A stretch of DNA of 64,000 bases from Anthostomella pinea (lineage: Eukaryota > Ascomycota > Sordariomycetes > Xylariales > Xylariaceae). Below are positions 45,092 to 56,300 of this stretch, piece after piece. Both the position numbers and the translations under genes were made by a program. The notes below the pieces were generated by a model, which saw only the letters and a list, made by a program, of their open reading frames with translations, did no database searches and had not been told where the DNA came from. Numbering within the stretch: position 1 is the stretch's first letter; each line of letters starts with the position of its first letter. The DNA lies in assembly GCA_963556695.1 (NCBI GenBank), contig CAUWAG010000007.1:4092001-4156000 (forward strand), read 5' to 3'.

Positions 45092-45545
45092 GATGATGAG
45101 ATGGTTGCGCTGGATGTTAGCCGTGGGCGCTGGGTAATTGACCGGAGCAAATTGAAAAGGCTCTGGGAGTGTTATCCTTCCACCCTTGAGCCCTATTGGT
45201 CAGTCGGAGCCTATTGGTCAGTCCGGGCTATTTTTCGATGGACAATGAAGGCTGGGAAAGAATCATTACCCGAATAGCTGTATGGGGAGTTGTGCGCCAG
45301 ACGAATATTCGCACTCGAAGATTCCCATCGCGCATTCATAGGAGATGGCACAAGGGAGCCATAGCATCGGACATACCAATAGCGTAGACAAAATTGAATT
45401 CCATCAGTGCATCTATTGGGTCTTATCTCATACAGTGATATCACAGGAAGTCAGAAATTGACCGTGGCAAGCCCCTTTTCTGCCATCAAGCCCCAAACTC
45501 CGCCGGATGCACAAAGTGTGAGTAAGAACTGGAAATGTCGCTCGA
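45092..45545. other. intergenic, duplicated ATTGG motif
   Basis: Lies between convergent genes. A tandem duplication at 45193-45223 repeats CTATTGGTCAGTC at an 18-bp step, giving two inverted CCAAT motifs. No gene is seen. Confidence 0.6.
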
Positions 45546-46440
45546 TCACCAACCACCACGGAACCCCCGTCCACCACCTCTCCCTCCAAAGCCACCTCGT
45601 CTAGGACCTCTAGAACCACCCTTCCACCCGTCACCATAACCGTCGTCGCGCCCACCCATACCATCATCCTGCATCGGCGGCCGTCCTCGTCCCCTCAGCT
45701 CCTTCGACAGGGTCTCGTACGTCTTGCGCATCTGCGCGTATCCCAGGTGCATCTTCCCATAGAAGTGATCCGCCAACCTGCGGTCATTATCAAGCCTCGA
45801 CAAGTACGCCCCGCACACATCGCAAACCTGCAGCTTCTGGTGCCCCGACGGCCCACTAGTATCGCTCAGGGCCTTGAGCTCGCGCTCGCGCTCCGCCTTG
45901 GTCTGCCCGGCCTGGCGCACCTTGAAGAACTCGTCGTAGGCGCGGCTGACCTCGCCCATCTCGCCCAGGATCTGCACCTCCAGTAATCCGCAGTTGATCG
46001 TGCACGCCAGATCGGATATCCCCTTTAGTAAGACGTTCGTCTGCCGGATCTCGTCGGGCGTTTTTTCCAAACGCCGCTGCGCCGTGTCGATCCGCCGGTT
46101 GCAGTCGTCGATGTATTTTTGTAGGTCGCGCGCGTAGTCGTGCTGGAAGCCGTACTTTTGCCGCTCCGCTTCGGGGAGCGTCTCCCATTCGGTCTTGAGC
46201 GCCTCGGCGTGCACGCGCGGGCACTGGCCTAGGTCTTGCTTTGTGTTGGTGAAGAGGTCGTGCGGGCAGGTGCCGACGAGGAAGGAGCGGCATACTTTGG
46301 GGTCGGTGAGGGAGAGTTGGCCAGCGCGGGACGTCTGGGGGTTGCCCATAAGCTGCTCTGCGGTCTATTAGCTGGTCTGCTGCGGGTGGTAGGATGGCGG
46401 ATTAAGACTTACCGAGCAGCTTCCGCTGTTCTGCGGCCAT
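45546..46440 (-). CDS. LUC7: LUC7-like U1 snRNP component
   Basis: Splicing factor of the U1 snRNP that helps select 5' splice sites. Exon 1 (46440-46411) encodes MAAEQRKLLE up to a split Glu codon; exon 2 (46357-45546) continues QLMGNPQTSRAG. The two zinc fingers of the family are clear: the CCCH finger VCRSFLVGTCPHDLF...LGQCPRVH and the C2H2 finger QVCDVCGAYLSRLDNDRRLADHFYGKMH. A helical spacer (YIDDCNRRIDTAQRRLEK) lies between them. The tail is Gly/Arg-rich (RGG type), replacing the RS tail of animal members. It is divergent with GPI16, 395 bp apart. Its role in 5' splice-site recognition is of interest beside the odd introns in this window, but no direct link is shown. Confidence 0.93.
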
Positions 46441-46835
46441 GATGATGGCCCTTTTCAGGAGTCGAGACTGAAATTGTACGTGTACTCGAAAAGGTGTATT
46501 GGTATGATCCCGAGCTGCGTTTACGTGGAAGCGCGGTCGCGGGTTGTAATTGTCGTCGGTGAATCGTGGAGTGGATGGTGTTGAATTGGACAAGGCTGGA
46601 AACTTTTCGAGAGTCGCGACCAGGTAGCTTCGATGGATTTTGCGGGGAGCCAATAGCGGCCCCCTGAGATGCGCTAACAAGCCTCGCTGCAATTGGGGCT
46701 TGTCCCAGTTCCAGGTTGATGTCGCCGAGCATCTCCAAAAGACACCTCGAATTGCTTAACTTCCAAGTTCCAACTAGACTTCCCTGTCTTTTCCAGGCTT
46801 CGAGATCAGGTCCTCATGGACCGTCAACCGTCACG
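46441..46835. promoter_or_regulatory. shared divergent promoter of LUC7 and GPI16
   Basis: The two start codons lie 395 bp apart on opposite strands, so both promoters must lie in this interval. No specific factor sites are claimed. Confidence 0.5.
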
Positions 46836-48746
46836 ATGCGGTCTTTTCTTTCTTACATAATACCCCTTTTCCTTCTTTCGTGCCAGGTTTTTGCTTCCGA
46901 TTACTACGAGCAGCTCAACCTCAAGCCCCTACCGCATTCCGCCCTACTTGCCAGTTTCGACTTTCGGTCGAATACGAGTCTGTCGCAATTCGAGGCCCAG
47001 AACTTCCGATACTTCCCGCGATCGCTGGGCCAGATACTACAGCATGTTGGAACGAGGGAATTGCATTTGAGGTTTAGCTTGGGAAGATGGGACGCTGCAA
47101 GTTGGGGAGCACGCCCCTGGGATGGCACCAAGGAGGGAGGAACTGGTGTCGAGCTATGGGCATGGCTGGAAGCTGATACGGACGAGGAGTAGGTGTCCAT
47201 GCGACCGTGCTGCTATACAGATGTCTGATGATGGTTTTAGGGCCGATCACAAGTGGCTTACCTTGACGAATGCTCTGTCCGGTCTCTTCTGCGCGTCGCT
47301 CAACTTCATCGACGGAACCCGAACCACTCGGCCCGTCATGTCCTTCATATCCGAAGGAGATCACCCGAACTCGACACTGGCGAATATGCACTTGCTACAC
47401 GGTATTCTTCCGCGAGAGGTGGTTTGCACCGAGAACTTGACCCCTTTTCTGAAGCTTCTACCCTGCAAGGGCAAGGCTGGTATTTCGAGTTTGCTGGATG
47501 GGCACAAGCTATTCGACGCATCGTGGCAAAGCATGGCAATCGATATTCGACCCGTCTGTCCAAGTGACCAGGAGTGTGTATTGGAGATCGAGCAGACAAT
47601 TGATATGGTTCTGGACATTGAGAGGTCCAAACGGCCAAGGGGTAAGCAGACCGTGTGCGGCCAATATTGGGGTCACGCTGCTGACTTGACATAGACAACC
47701 CCATTCCTCGACCACCACCAGGTCATGACCTGAAGTGCAACTCGTCCAAGCCTTACCATGCTGGCGATACGTGCTTCCCTGCCGACTCTATAGAAGGGCA
47801 AGAGTGGGCTCTGGATCAAGTCTTCGGCAAGACGATGAAGGGTACTTGTCCGTTGACAGACCCGGATGTGCCGCCAGTCTGCATCCAGGCACCAGACAGT
47901 CGGGATGTTTACACATCAGCTGGTGTGACTGAGCTCAAGACCCCGAGTGGGCTCTCACGATGTTATAAAGTCCCGTCCGACTCGGAGTTCTCCTTGGTTC
48001 TCCCTCGCATGTCACATGAGGGCGAGAACGCCAAGACCAATGCCGATGAGATGGTGGAGCCAGAAACACCACTACTATACGCAGAACGCAGTTTCACCGG
48101 GCATGGCCAGGAGCGCGGTGGTGTCCAGTCGATCCTCACAAACCCAAGTCCCGATACCGAAGTCGAGTTTATCTACATGGAGACTTTGCCTTGGTTCATG
48201 CGCATCTATCTGCACACCCTGAAGACCCGTATTGAGGGCATATCTGGGTTCAACGAAGACGTCGTCAAAGAGATATACTACCGCCCAGCGCTTGACCGCG
48301 CTCGAGGTACGCAGCTCGAATTACGGATGCGCATCCCCCCAGCCAGCACCGTCTTCCTCACATACGACTTTGAGAAGTCCATCTTGCGATACACGGAATA
48401 CCCACCTGACGCGAACAGAGGATTCGACGTCGCCGCATCAGTCATCACCATCCTTCCGTCCACTGCTCCCAACGCCCCACCCGCGCGGCGGAAGACGTCC
48501 AACCTACGAACCACGAGCTTGTTGCTCAGCTTGCCGACTCCGGATTTCAGCATGCCGTACAACGTGATCATCTTCACCAGCACAGCTGTTGCTGTTGCGT
48601 TTGGTGGACTGTACAACATCTTGGTGCGGAGATTCGTGGCTGCGGATGAAGGCCCCGCGGTCGCGGGCGGCTTGAAAGGCAAGATCATCGCGGGTGTCAG
48701 CAAGCTCGCTGCGATGTTCAAGGGTGCAAAGGGAAAGGTGGAATGA
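46836..48746 (+). CDS. GPI16: GPI transamidase subunit Gpi16/PIG-T
   Basis: Part of the ER-membrane complex that attaches GPI anchors to proteins. Three exons: 46836-47188, 47241-47641 and 47695-48746. It starts with a signal peptide (MRSFLSYIIPLFLLSCQVFA) and then DYYEQLNLKPLP, a hallmark of the family. Other family lines are FDFRSNT, the ELHLRFSLGRWDA stretch, GTGVELWAW, PCKGKAGISSLL, the ERSFTGHGQERGG region and the C-terminal MPYNVIIFTSTAVAVAFGGLYN membrane anchor. A short cytosolic Lys-rich tail follows, ending GAKGKVE. The length (about 600 aa) fits. The start at 46836 is chosen over an upstream ATG at 46716 because the signal peptide begins here. Confidence 0.95.
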
Positions 48747-49211
48747 TGTACCAAGCTGGACACACCATGATGACCAACAGAGTAATACATACAGTACAAT
48801 ATCGAATCGATTGACTGCCTGTTGCCTGATATAATTCGCCAGTTGCGACCTTGCTGTGAGATGATCTGTATGGACCGTACGAGTCGTCGACACTACCTAG
48901 TCACATCCGGTACGGATACAACTCATCACGGGCCTACTAATAGTATACACGTTGCACTTCACCGTTCAATATGCGAATACGATGAATTGCAGGCCCGTAC
49001 TTTGGTATGAACTCCGGTGTGGCTCGTCGCAGGATCGTCTAGGTTATGTCTGCTTCCCTTCTGATACCACAACTGCCTACGAACATCAGGTGGATACATC
49101 TCCCAAGGATCCTTATACCACCCTTAGTTCTCAGCAGCCAACAGGCAATAGCAGACTGCTCTCGTTCAGATGCACCCCGAATGGCTCTGTGACCCCGTCC
49201 GAAGTTCTCAA
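48747..49211. other. convergent intergenic, nothing recognised
   Basis: Lies between the 3' ends of GPI16 and the F-box gene. No coding frame is supported. Confidence 0.5.
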
Positions 49212-49658
49212 TCAATCCGTGTCCAACCACAGTGCAAACCCCGCATTTAATGCTGCAATTTCATCCCAACCATAATGGTTGAGCGATGTTGTGTGTCTAA
49301 CAAACAAGACCATACGCTGCTGTATCCATAGGCCTGAGAATTTGTGTCGTAGTGATTTGTCGCAGCTGATACGCTGGAAGTTGCGGCAGGTTCGAGCCAG
49401 GGAAAACAAGGCTGCAGCAGTGCAACGATGCATGACCTGCAATATGATCCCCTCCGGGATGATATCGAGTTGGCTCTTCTTCGGTGGAAGTGGGGGCATC
49501 ATTGCAGATTCCGTGGTTCGCGGGATGATACCCTCCTTGGCGGCCTCTTCGCCTGCCAACTGATGTATCGAGTGTTCTGTTTCTGGCCTGGTTGCCTGGG
49601 AGGCAGACGCTTCGGCAGCCATCATACCCACGGAAGCGCGAGTTGCTGACTCAATCAC
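49212..49658 (-). CDS. F-box-like protein, 137-148 aa
   Basis: An uninterrupted frame. An Ala/Glu-rich head (residues 1-57) is followed by LDIIPEGIILQVMHRCTAAALFSLARTCRNF, which matches the F-box pattern: a Pro after two hydrophobics, a Leu-rich helix and a Cys-Arg end. A short tail (FSGLWIQQRMVLFV) follows and the frame stops. F-box proteins bring targets to SCF ubiquitin ligases, but the usual substrate-binding repeats are missing, so it may be a truncated or small stand-alone member. The start could be either 49658 or 49625. Confidence 0.6.
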   Translation of the reverse strand: MIESATRASVGMMAAEASASQATRPETEHSIHQLAGEEAAKEGIIPRTTESAMMPPLPPKKSQLDIIPEGIILQVMHRCTAAALFSLARTCRNFQRISCDKSLRHKFSGLWIQQRMVLFVRHTTSLNHYGWDEIAALNAGFALWLDTD

Positions 49659-50591
49659 AGATCTTTTCAGATTGGTCGTGACTTCGTGTTGGCCTCTTGA
49701 TCTGAACGATGAGTCTCGTTGCTACTATTCGTGGTCTTATCGGGTGCCATCTTCTTGTTTTCGTTTAGTGCCGGAGGTCGAGGGTTGAGATAGGAGAAGT
49801 TTTTCTCCCTTTTCGGGAAGGGAGGAACGAAGAGCCGCGCAGAAATGGCTGCGTACCTTGACATGGGACATCGACGAAGAACGGAGAAAGCTCGAAACCA
49901 TTAACGATATTTCCAGGCTCAATCAAAAAGCGCTTTTTGGTGTATCTTGAAAGCTATCTGGGCGGTTCGTGCGGTATGTTCTGGATGACCTTGGGAAGAA
50001 TTGTGTGTGGTTCGTGGAGGAAATCTTCGCGAGGTTCCCGTGCGAGGATTCGATTTCATACGGGGCTCTCGGGACTCATCGAAAAAAGACGAAAGTTTCG
50101 CTGGAGCCACGTTGGCATTGAGGTTGACGGAAAAGACGAACAAAGTTCAGCCATAAGCCACCAAAAAAGATAGTTATTTTGCTCAAGGTTACGGCACCGC
50201 CCGAATTAATTCTGCAATATCGATACCATCTCTTAATTTGCTGGGCTATGGACATGAAGACAGAGACTTCCATAGGAGATACAATATCGGGAGCCAAAGA
50301 TGTTAACAAGGGTCTTTGTCACGGCACTAGATGACAACCCCACAACCCCAGGGGTATATATACCAGATCATGTCACTTAGCTAGCTTCATAGTTTCTTTC
50401 CTTCTTTACGTACATGAACAAAGTCATTTCTCAAGTCACCTGCAGTCGAACTTTGTCAGTTATTGATATGACTCAGAGCTCGCGAAAACCCCCATGACAA
50501 CACCAGACAGCATGCCCATCTTCCGGTCATGATGGGCAGGTCCAAACCGTTCAGCCAAGGCTGCTACTTGAGTCACGTAATTCCAGGAATA
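49659..50591. other. intergenic, nothing recognised
   Basis: Upstream region of the F-box gene and 3' region of the FAD oxidoreductase. A few short frames, none with a recognisable domain. Confidence 0.5.
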
Positions 50592-52385
50592 TCACGGAAG
50601 GACCCCGTCAATGTCCCCCTGTAACTTCCCCTGACAACGGAACCGTTCACTGGAGATGTCCGAGTCTTCAAACCCAACACACTTCCAGCACTTGAGCAGC
50701 CGATCTGGATCATACTTCTGCTTCACCTCGAGCAGCCTGGGGTAGTTGTCTCCCCACCACGACTCGCGCCAGTTCTGAGTGAAAATGTTGGCTTCGTTCG
50801 TGTAGCCCCCACCCGCTTCTCCGGTCAGGTCTTCGACGAGCAGTGTCACGTTGGTGAATGCGGTCATGTTCAGGAGGCGCTCCGCGTACGAGGCATTCCA
50901 CGACACTGACATACCAGTCGACAGGAACCAAAGGGCGTCATACCATGCCGAGTTGACCGAGGTTTGGCCTCTGGCGACGTCTCTGGCTTCGTGGGATGAG
51001 GCGTTGTCCGCGACAAAGGGGGTACCGACTGGACAGTAGAACTTGCGAGGGTCGAATCCCAAGTCCTGGATGGAACTGATGAATTCCACGATGCTTTGGA
51101 TGCCCTCTGCGTTTTCGAAGAGCTTTCGTGGTGCTAGTCTTGGCGACACCATGCGGACAGTTCCCGATGTGTGAGTGGCCCCCGGCAGGACGTACTTGTT
51201 CCAAACGCTGAGGAAGTCAGGGAGGACCTCGACGACGCTGGTTCCTCCCACGGCCAATGCGAAACTCGTAGCATTGCTCATCGAAACCTCAGCCTCCGTC
51301 AAGTTGGAAACAAGCGGATTCATGTGAGTCAAGTAGAGTCCGGCAGCGTGTCCACCCCATCCTTGCGTGCCCCAGCTGAGCGACTCCCGTGCCATCAGTG
51401 CTATCCACTCAATTGCAGTTTCTGTCGTGATATTTGACGGCAACTGGATGTTGGCCACTGCTACTGGGGCAGACTTCTCGACCCGGTGCGTCGCCTCTAG
51501 AACCACCCCAAACGTTCCACCGCCCCCGCCGCGTAGAGCCCAGAATAAGTCAGGATGCTGGTATGGATTGACAACTCGCAGCACACCATCTGGGGTGACG
51601 ATTTTGAACTGAGCCACGCGGTCCACCCCGAGTCCAAACGCCGGCGACAAAACACTGTGGCCACCCCCGAGGACCCATCCTCCCGACGCAGCTATAGTTG
51701 GTGAATAGCCTCCGACGAAAGTGCTGTTGTGTTCAGACGCAAATTCGATCACCTCCCCAGTGCTGACACCAGTGGCAACAGTCACGGCGCGCCCTGCAGT
51801 AATGTTTCCTGCACAGCCCTCCAAAGCGAAGTCTGCGTGGAACTCCATGCCCCGCAGTTTGTGTACCCATAGAGCGAGAGACCCCTTCTGGCTATTCCGA
51901 GTCAAGAAGTCATGCCCGCTGTTCTTGATGACCAGTGGTACGGCATGCGTCTTTGCGAAGGCGAACGCGGAGATGATGTCGGAGACTTCTTCCACTTCGA
52001 TGCGACGTGATGGCACGCTGCCTTGGTTGCAAGAGGAGCCTGGCGAAGGTTGACCTGCTGGGGATACGCTATTGTCCAAGATGCACTGGTCGTCTGGGTC
52101 TGATAGGCACATCTCGTCTTGCAAGTTAAGGTACCCGCTGGGCGATTCTGCGCGAAATTCGTTGTCGGTATAATTGGCTCGGATGAGGGCGCAGGAGTCG
52201 GCATCAACCACCACGGGTTTGCCATTATACGAGGAGTAACACGGGAGTGCCAGCGGCGTGGTGACGTGAAGACGGCCATTGACCGAGCCATTGAGAGCCG
52301 TCCAGTCCTGATCGGTTTGGCATATTCCGCCGACAACCCACGAGATGCACACTATCAATGATACGGGGAACATTTTGAGTTCCAT
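50592..52385 (-). CDS. secreted FAD-linked oxidoreductase, BBE-like
   Basis: Extracellular or secretory-pathway flavoenzyme of the PCMH/berberine-bridge type. A single exon of 597 aa; a signal peptide follows the first few residues (MFPVSLIVCISWVVGGIC). The FAD domain is clear: VIKNSGHDF, where His is the usual covalent FAD attachment, GYSPTIAASGGWVLGGGHS, then LFWALRGGGGGTFGVV. The position that is Cys in bicovalent members is Ser here (GYSP), so one covalent bond at most is expected. The BBE C-terminal motif is seen as NEANIFTQNWRESWWGDNYPRLLEVKQKYDP. Several N-glycosylation sequons occur. Relatives oxidise sugars or secondary metabolites; the substrate is unknown. Confidence 0.93.
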   Translation of the reverse strand: MELKMFPVSLIVCISWVVGGICQTDQDWTALNGSVNGRLHVTTPLALPCYSSYNGKPVVVDADSCALIRANYTDNEFRAESPSGYLNLQDEMCLSDPDDQCILDNSVSPAGQPSPGSSCNQGSVPSRRIEVEEVSDIISAFAFAKTHAVPLVIKNSGHDFLTRNSQKGSLALWVHKLRGMEFHADFALEGCAGNITAGRAVTVATGVSTGEVIEFASEHNSTFVGGYSPTIAASGGWVLGGGHSVLSPAFGLGVDRVAQFKIVTPDGVLRVVNPYQHPDLFWALRGGGGGTFGVVLEATHRVEKSAPVAVANIQLPSNITTETAIEWIALMARESLSWGTQGWGGHAAGLYLTHMNPLVSNLTEAEVSMSNATSFALAVGGTSVVEVLPDFLSVWNKYVLPGATHTSGTVRMVSPRLAPRKLFENAEGIQSIVEFISSIQDLGFDPRKFYCPVGTPFVADNASSHEARDVARGQTSVNSAWYDALWFLSTGMSVSWNASYAERLLNMTAFTNVTLLVEDLTGEAGGGYTNEANIFTQNWRESWWGDNYPRLLEVKQKYDPDRLLKCWKCVGFEDSDISSERFRCQGKLQGDIDGVLP

Positions 52386-53354
52386 GGTCAGATTTTGGAG
52401 ATATAGAGCTACTAATCTTCACCTGCAATGTCGTGTTGTCCTGCTCTTATACCCCAGGCTTATTGACGGTGTGTGCCAGAGGTGTCTTATTAAGCCACTG
52501 TCGCTCGCGTTCTGGACCAAACTTGCCTATACCGCTAGTCACAATAATGCAGTAGGATATGTCTTACATTGTCGATGCATCCTCAAGGGCCTAGTGGTGC
52601 AGTGCTTACACACATGCCTGTATTCCCCAACGGATGCTACATCACTGGCCTATCAGGGGATTGTTGCAAGGTGGTGCTAGCAAATGTGGCTGCATACTCC
52701 AAGCGATGCAGAAGTCCGGCTGCATGACCTCGGGTCTCATGTTTAAGTCCCATAGGCTCCTTGGTATTACTCATGGCTGAGGCGAAGTTACCAGGGGCTT
52801 TGTCCGTAGGAGCTTGATTGGCCCTGCAAGTCTGAAGACTGGGCAGCAGTAATCGTTCATAACACGCTTGTAAGACGAACAAGGTAGCGGATAATCATGA
52901 GTAATCATAAGCGCTGAGCACGTAATCTAATGGACCCTTTGCAACTTGCCCAGTTACCCTGCCAACATGATAATTCGTCCAGCAAGGATGGCGGTGGCAA
53001 CATTCAAGCGTGGGTTGCTCCCGCATATTTGCCTCTTATGGGGGCCGCGGACATCAATGCCTCCCTGGGTGACAAAATCGACCATGTCGGATTGGTGAAT
53101 TTCGGCATCGCATTTCTGATGGTATGGGTCGAAAGTTGCTCTTTGTGTGCGCGATGGAATAGCTTTGATACATCAGCGACACCAAGTACCGTTTCGGTCA
53201 ACTCTTCTTTGTTTATCAGTGCTCAACCAAAGGGCCAGAAACAAACAAGCAGCTCGGTGATGACCGTATTGAATAATATCACAAGACTCGATGCACTTTT
53301 TTCGCGTCTAGGGCTCCACACGAAATTTTCATTCCGCTGTTCATCCTCGACTTC
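52386..53354. other. intergenic, no supported gene
   Basis: Upstream region of the FAD oxidoreductase and of the kinase-like gene. A 246-codon plus frame starting at 52930 overlaps the next gene in another frame and has no domain; it is not accepted. Confidence 0.45.
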
Positions 53355-56300
53355 ATGGCTTCCAACACAGCAACGTGTGGGCCGCTACCCAAAACGTGGC
53401 GAGAAAAACTGCAACTGTCCAGATGGTTGTTTGGGGAGTACCGCCGAAGAGGCAACGACCCGAGGGGAGGAGACCAAGAAAACAGAACGATGCGTCCAAA
53501 GTACTCGACGCTCCCTGTCCCCGATCCAGATAATCCTACCTTCTTTGACCACGACGAGTGGGAAAAGGACCCGTATAGGAAGGAATGGAGCGGTTACCCA
53601 CTCGATAAACCGATGCCACCCACCGCTGATCCCCCAACAACGAATGCTCAGATTCGGTATACGGAATTGACCACTTGGTTCGGCGGCGCCCCTCGCTAAT
53701 CTCTGCAGGGGCCTCTAGTATGGGGTGGTGAGGGCGTGGCGGTTCATTGCAAGTACCATGGAGACTTCGGTGAAGATGTTCGTGGTCGTGACATAGTCGG
53801 TGAGTTGTAGCTGCGCGACGCGATCCATGTCTTTACTGCTTCCTTTTGCGAAAAAGAAAACGAGGTATCGCTGATCTCGGCAAAGTCAAGGTAGCAGTTG
53901 ACAGTTGGCAAAGCGACGGTATTATCCACGAGCGGCTATGATGAGGGTCAGTTCCACAGAGTCCAGCATGGCATGAATGCACTAACATCAGTACTGCGCA
54001 CCAGAAAGTCAAGAAATCGGCACGCTGTGTGCAGTTGATTGATGCAGAAGAGGTTGGCAAACCTCCAGAGCCTGAAATTTATATGCGGATACCAGCGGAC
54101 GATTCCGACGTAGACTGGGCATCAAGTGGGAGCGACAGCGAAAGTCAGGCTTCATTACGTAATCGAGGATCCAGGAGGCGAAAGACATATGGGCAACGAC
54201 ACTGGGAACGCAAAGCTGCAGAGAGGGAAGAACGAGAGAGAGAAGTTGAGAGAGGGTTGAGGAAACAGGCGAAAGAGCCAGCGCGAAGGGACTACCTGAT
54301 CATGGAGTACCTTGAAAACGGCGACTTGGTAAGCTTGATATATCAGCTTCAAGAAGACAAATCCACGGACGGGCGAATTCCAAACCGAGTTCTTTGGGCG
54401 TTCTGGCTCTGCTGTACCATGCCCCACCCCCTAACGGGACACACCCCCCACCGGGACAGCCAAACCCCACCATCACCACCAAAATACCCCCTTACTCACT
54501 TACACGCAATTGAGGCTGAAGATGCCCAAAGAAATCAACAAAATTATCATTCTGTGGTGTTGAGGCTCCTCAATCCACGTATCTAGCTGGCGCCCTAATT
54601 GACCGACCGCTTCTCGTCACCTGGGGCTCTGCAACAGGGGCTTCTTTACCCTCCTCAGCCTCCTCAACCTCTTCCTCCTCCTTACCCTTATCTTTAACAA
54701 TCTCTGGCTCTGCTTCTGACTCTGAAGACTCTATAACCACGGCCCTTAACGGGTCACCCCCCTGGGCCAATACCTCGGTCATATTCATGAACTTCTGGTT
54801 CGGATTTGGGACCTTCTTCCTCTTCTTGGGCCGTAGCCGCTCTAGTTCAGCCTCCAGGGCCTTGATCTTATGATCTTTTAGGGCCAGCTCCGTCTCCTGG
54901 TTCTCGAAGGCGTGGGAGATCTTCCTGAATTTCAGCCGAGTGGCTGGGGAGCGGTTCTTTACGAAATCTATGATCTGTTGGCTTGTGGTAGGGGTCTGCT
55001 GGTCTTCTGGCTCCGAGTCTTCAACTTCCTCTGGCTCCGGGGTCTTTCTTTTATCCTCCTGGATTTCCGGGTGCTTTAAACACTTCCTGCGGCTAACTGG
55101 GTAGCACCCCGTTACTCGGAAGCCCGAGAGGATATTCGGCTTAGAAAAAGCCTTGTCCCTAGCCTGAGAATAACAGCGGATGAAGTTGATCTTATCCACG
55201 GGCGAGGCATCTATGAGAGAATTTAACTGCGAAAGAAATCTCTGGTAGTAAGCTTTGAGCGCGTTATATGGTCCGTTATCTAGTGGTTGCATGCCGTGGC
55301 TGGTATGGGCTGGGAAAAAATAAAACAAGATATTAGCAAAATAACACCGCAACATGAACTCGTCCTGTTAGTTATACAGTTAATTAACTGATTAAACAAC
55401 CCCTGAAAAATAAATAACGTACGAAAGTATGGCTACCATGGCCATCTAGTATCAAAAGGATCGGCTCTGCCTGGTCTTCCCCTCGTACAGCATCCATCTG
55501 GGGTAGGAAAATGTGGTCCAACCATAGGCACGCAATCTCGTTACTGGTCCAGCCGTTATCTGACATTATGTAGTACCAACCCGCGATTTTGTGTAATTCT
55601 TTGATGAACCATTAAGCCTGGAGATCTTTTCTTTTGAAAATTATGCCTGATTTGAGAACTTTTCCCGTGGCTGAGATGGCTTCGATAAAGGAGGTCCAGC
55701 CACACCCCTGGGGACTCTTTAGGAAGGCTTTCATAGTCTCAGAACTTCCTAAGACTAGGGAATCGATGCCTATAGGGGTTAGCTAGTTAACTGACAGGAT
55801 AGGGGTGAATAGGGGGTTAAAAGACTAACCAAAACCCGACATGATGCCGCCCTTATCGACATTGTACGTATTTTCTGGCTTCACCCATTGATAATCCCCC
55901 AATATGTCAAAGAACCAGTTGACAGACTTAGGGATGAACCCCTTAAACCGAGCGGATTCCATCCGCTTACCGATTTTAGTCTGGATAATAGGGTTACGGC
56001 GTTTATAGCCCTCCATATAATTCGGGCCCAGTGGTGCGAAATCCCCCCCCCTTTTTCAGCAGTTGTATAATAATCTCCCGTACGGCTGTGTGAGAAGGGG
56101 CAAGCCCTAGGGACTCCTGGCGCAATATCCATTGAGCCACCTTACTCTCTTGTTGAGGGGAGAGTCTCTGCTTGCTAACCTGGGCCTCGGCTCAGGTGAC
56201 TCTGCCGTTGATGCGTGCTGACAGCGTTTGTTTAGGGATGCCGTGTTTTTGGGCGGCTTTTCTCACAGACATGCCGTTATCTGTCACATCTAGCCAGGCA

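Noticed and set aside
52930..53670. 246-codon plus frame upstream of and over the kinase-like start
   Set aside because: The second half overlaps the kinase-like first exon in another frame; no domain or signal peptide is evident.
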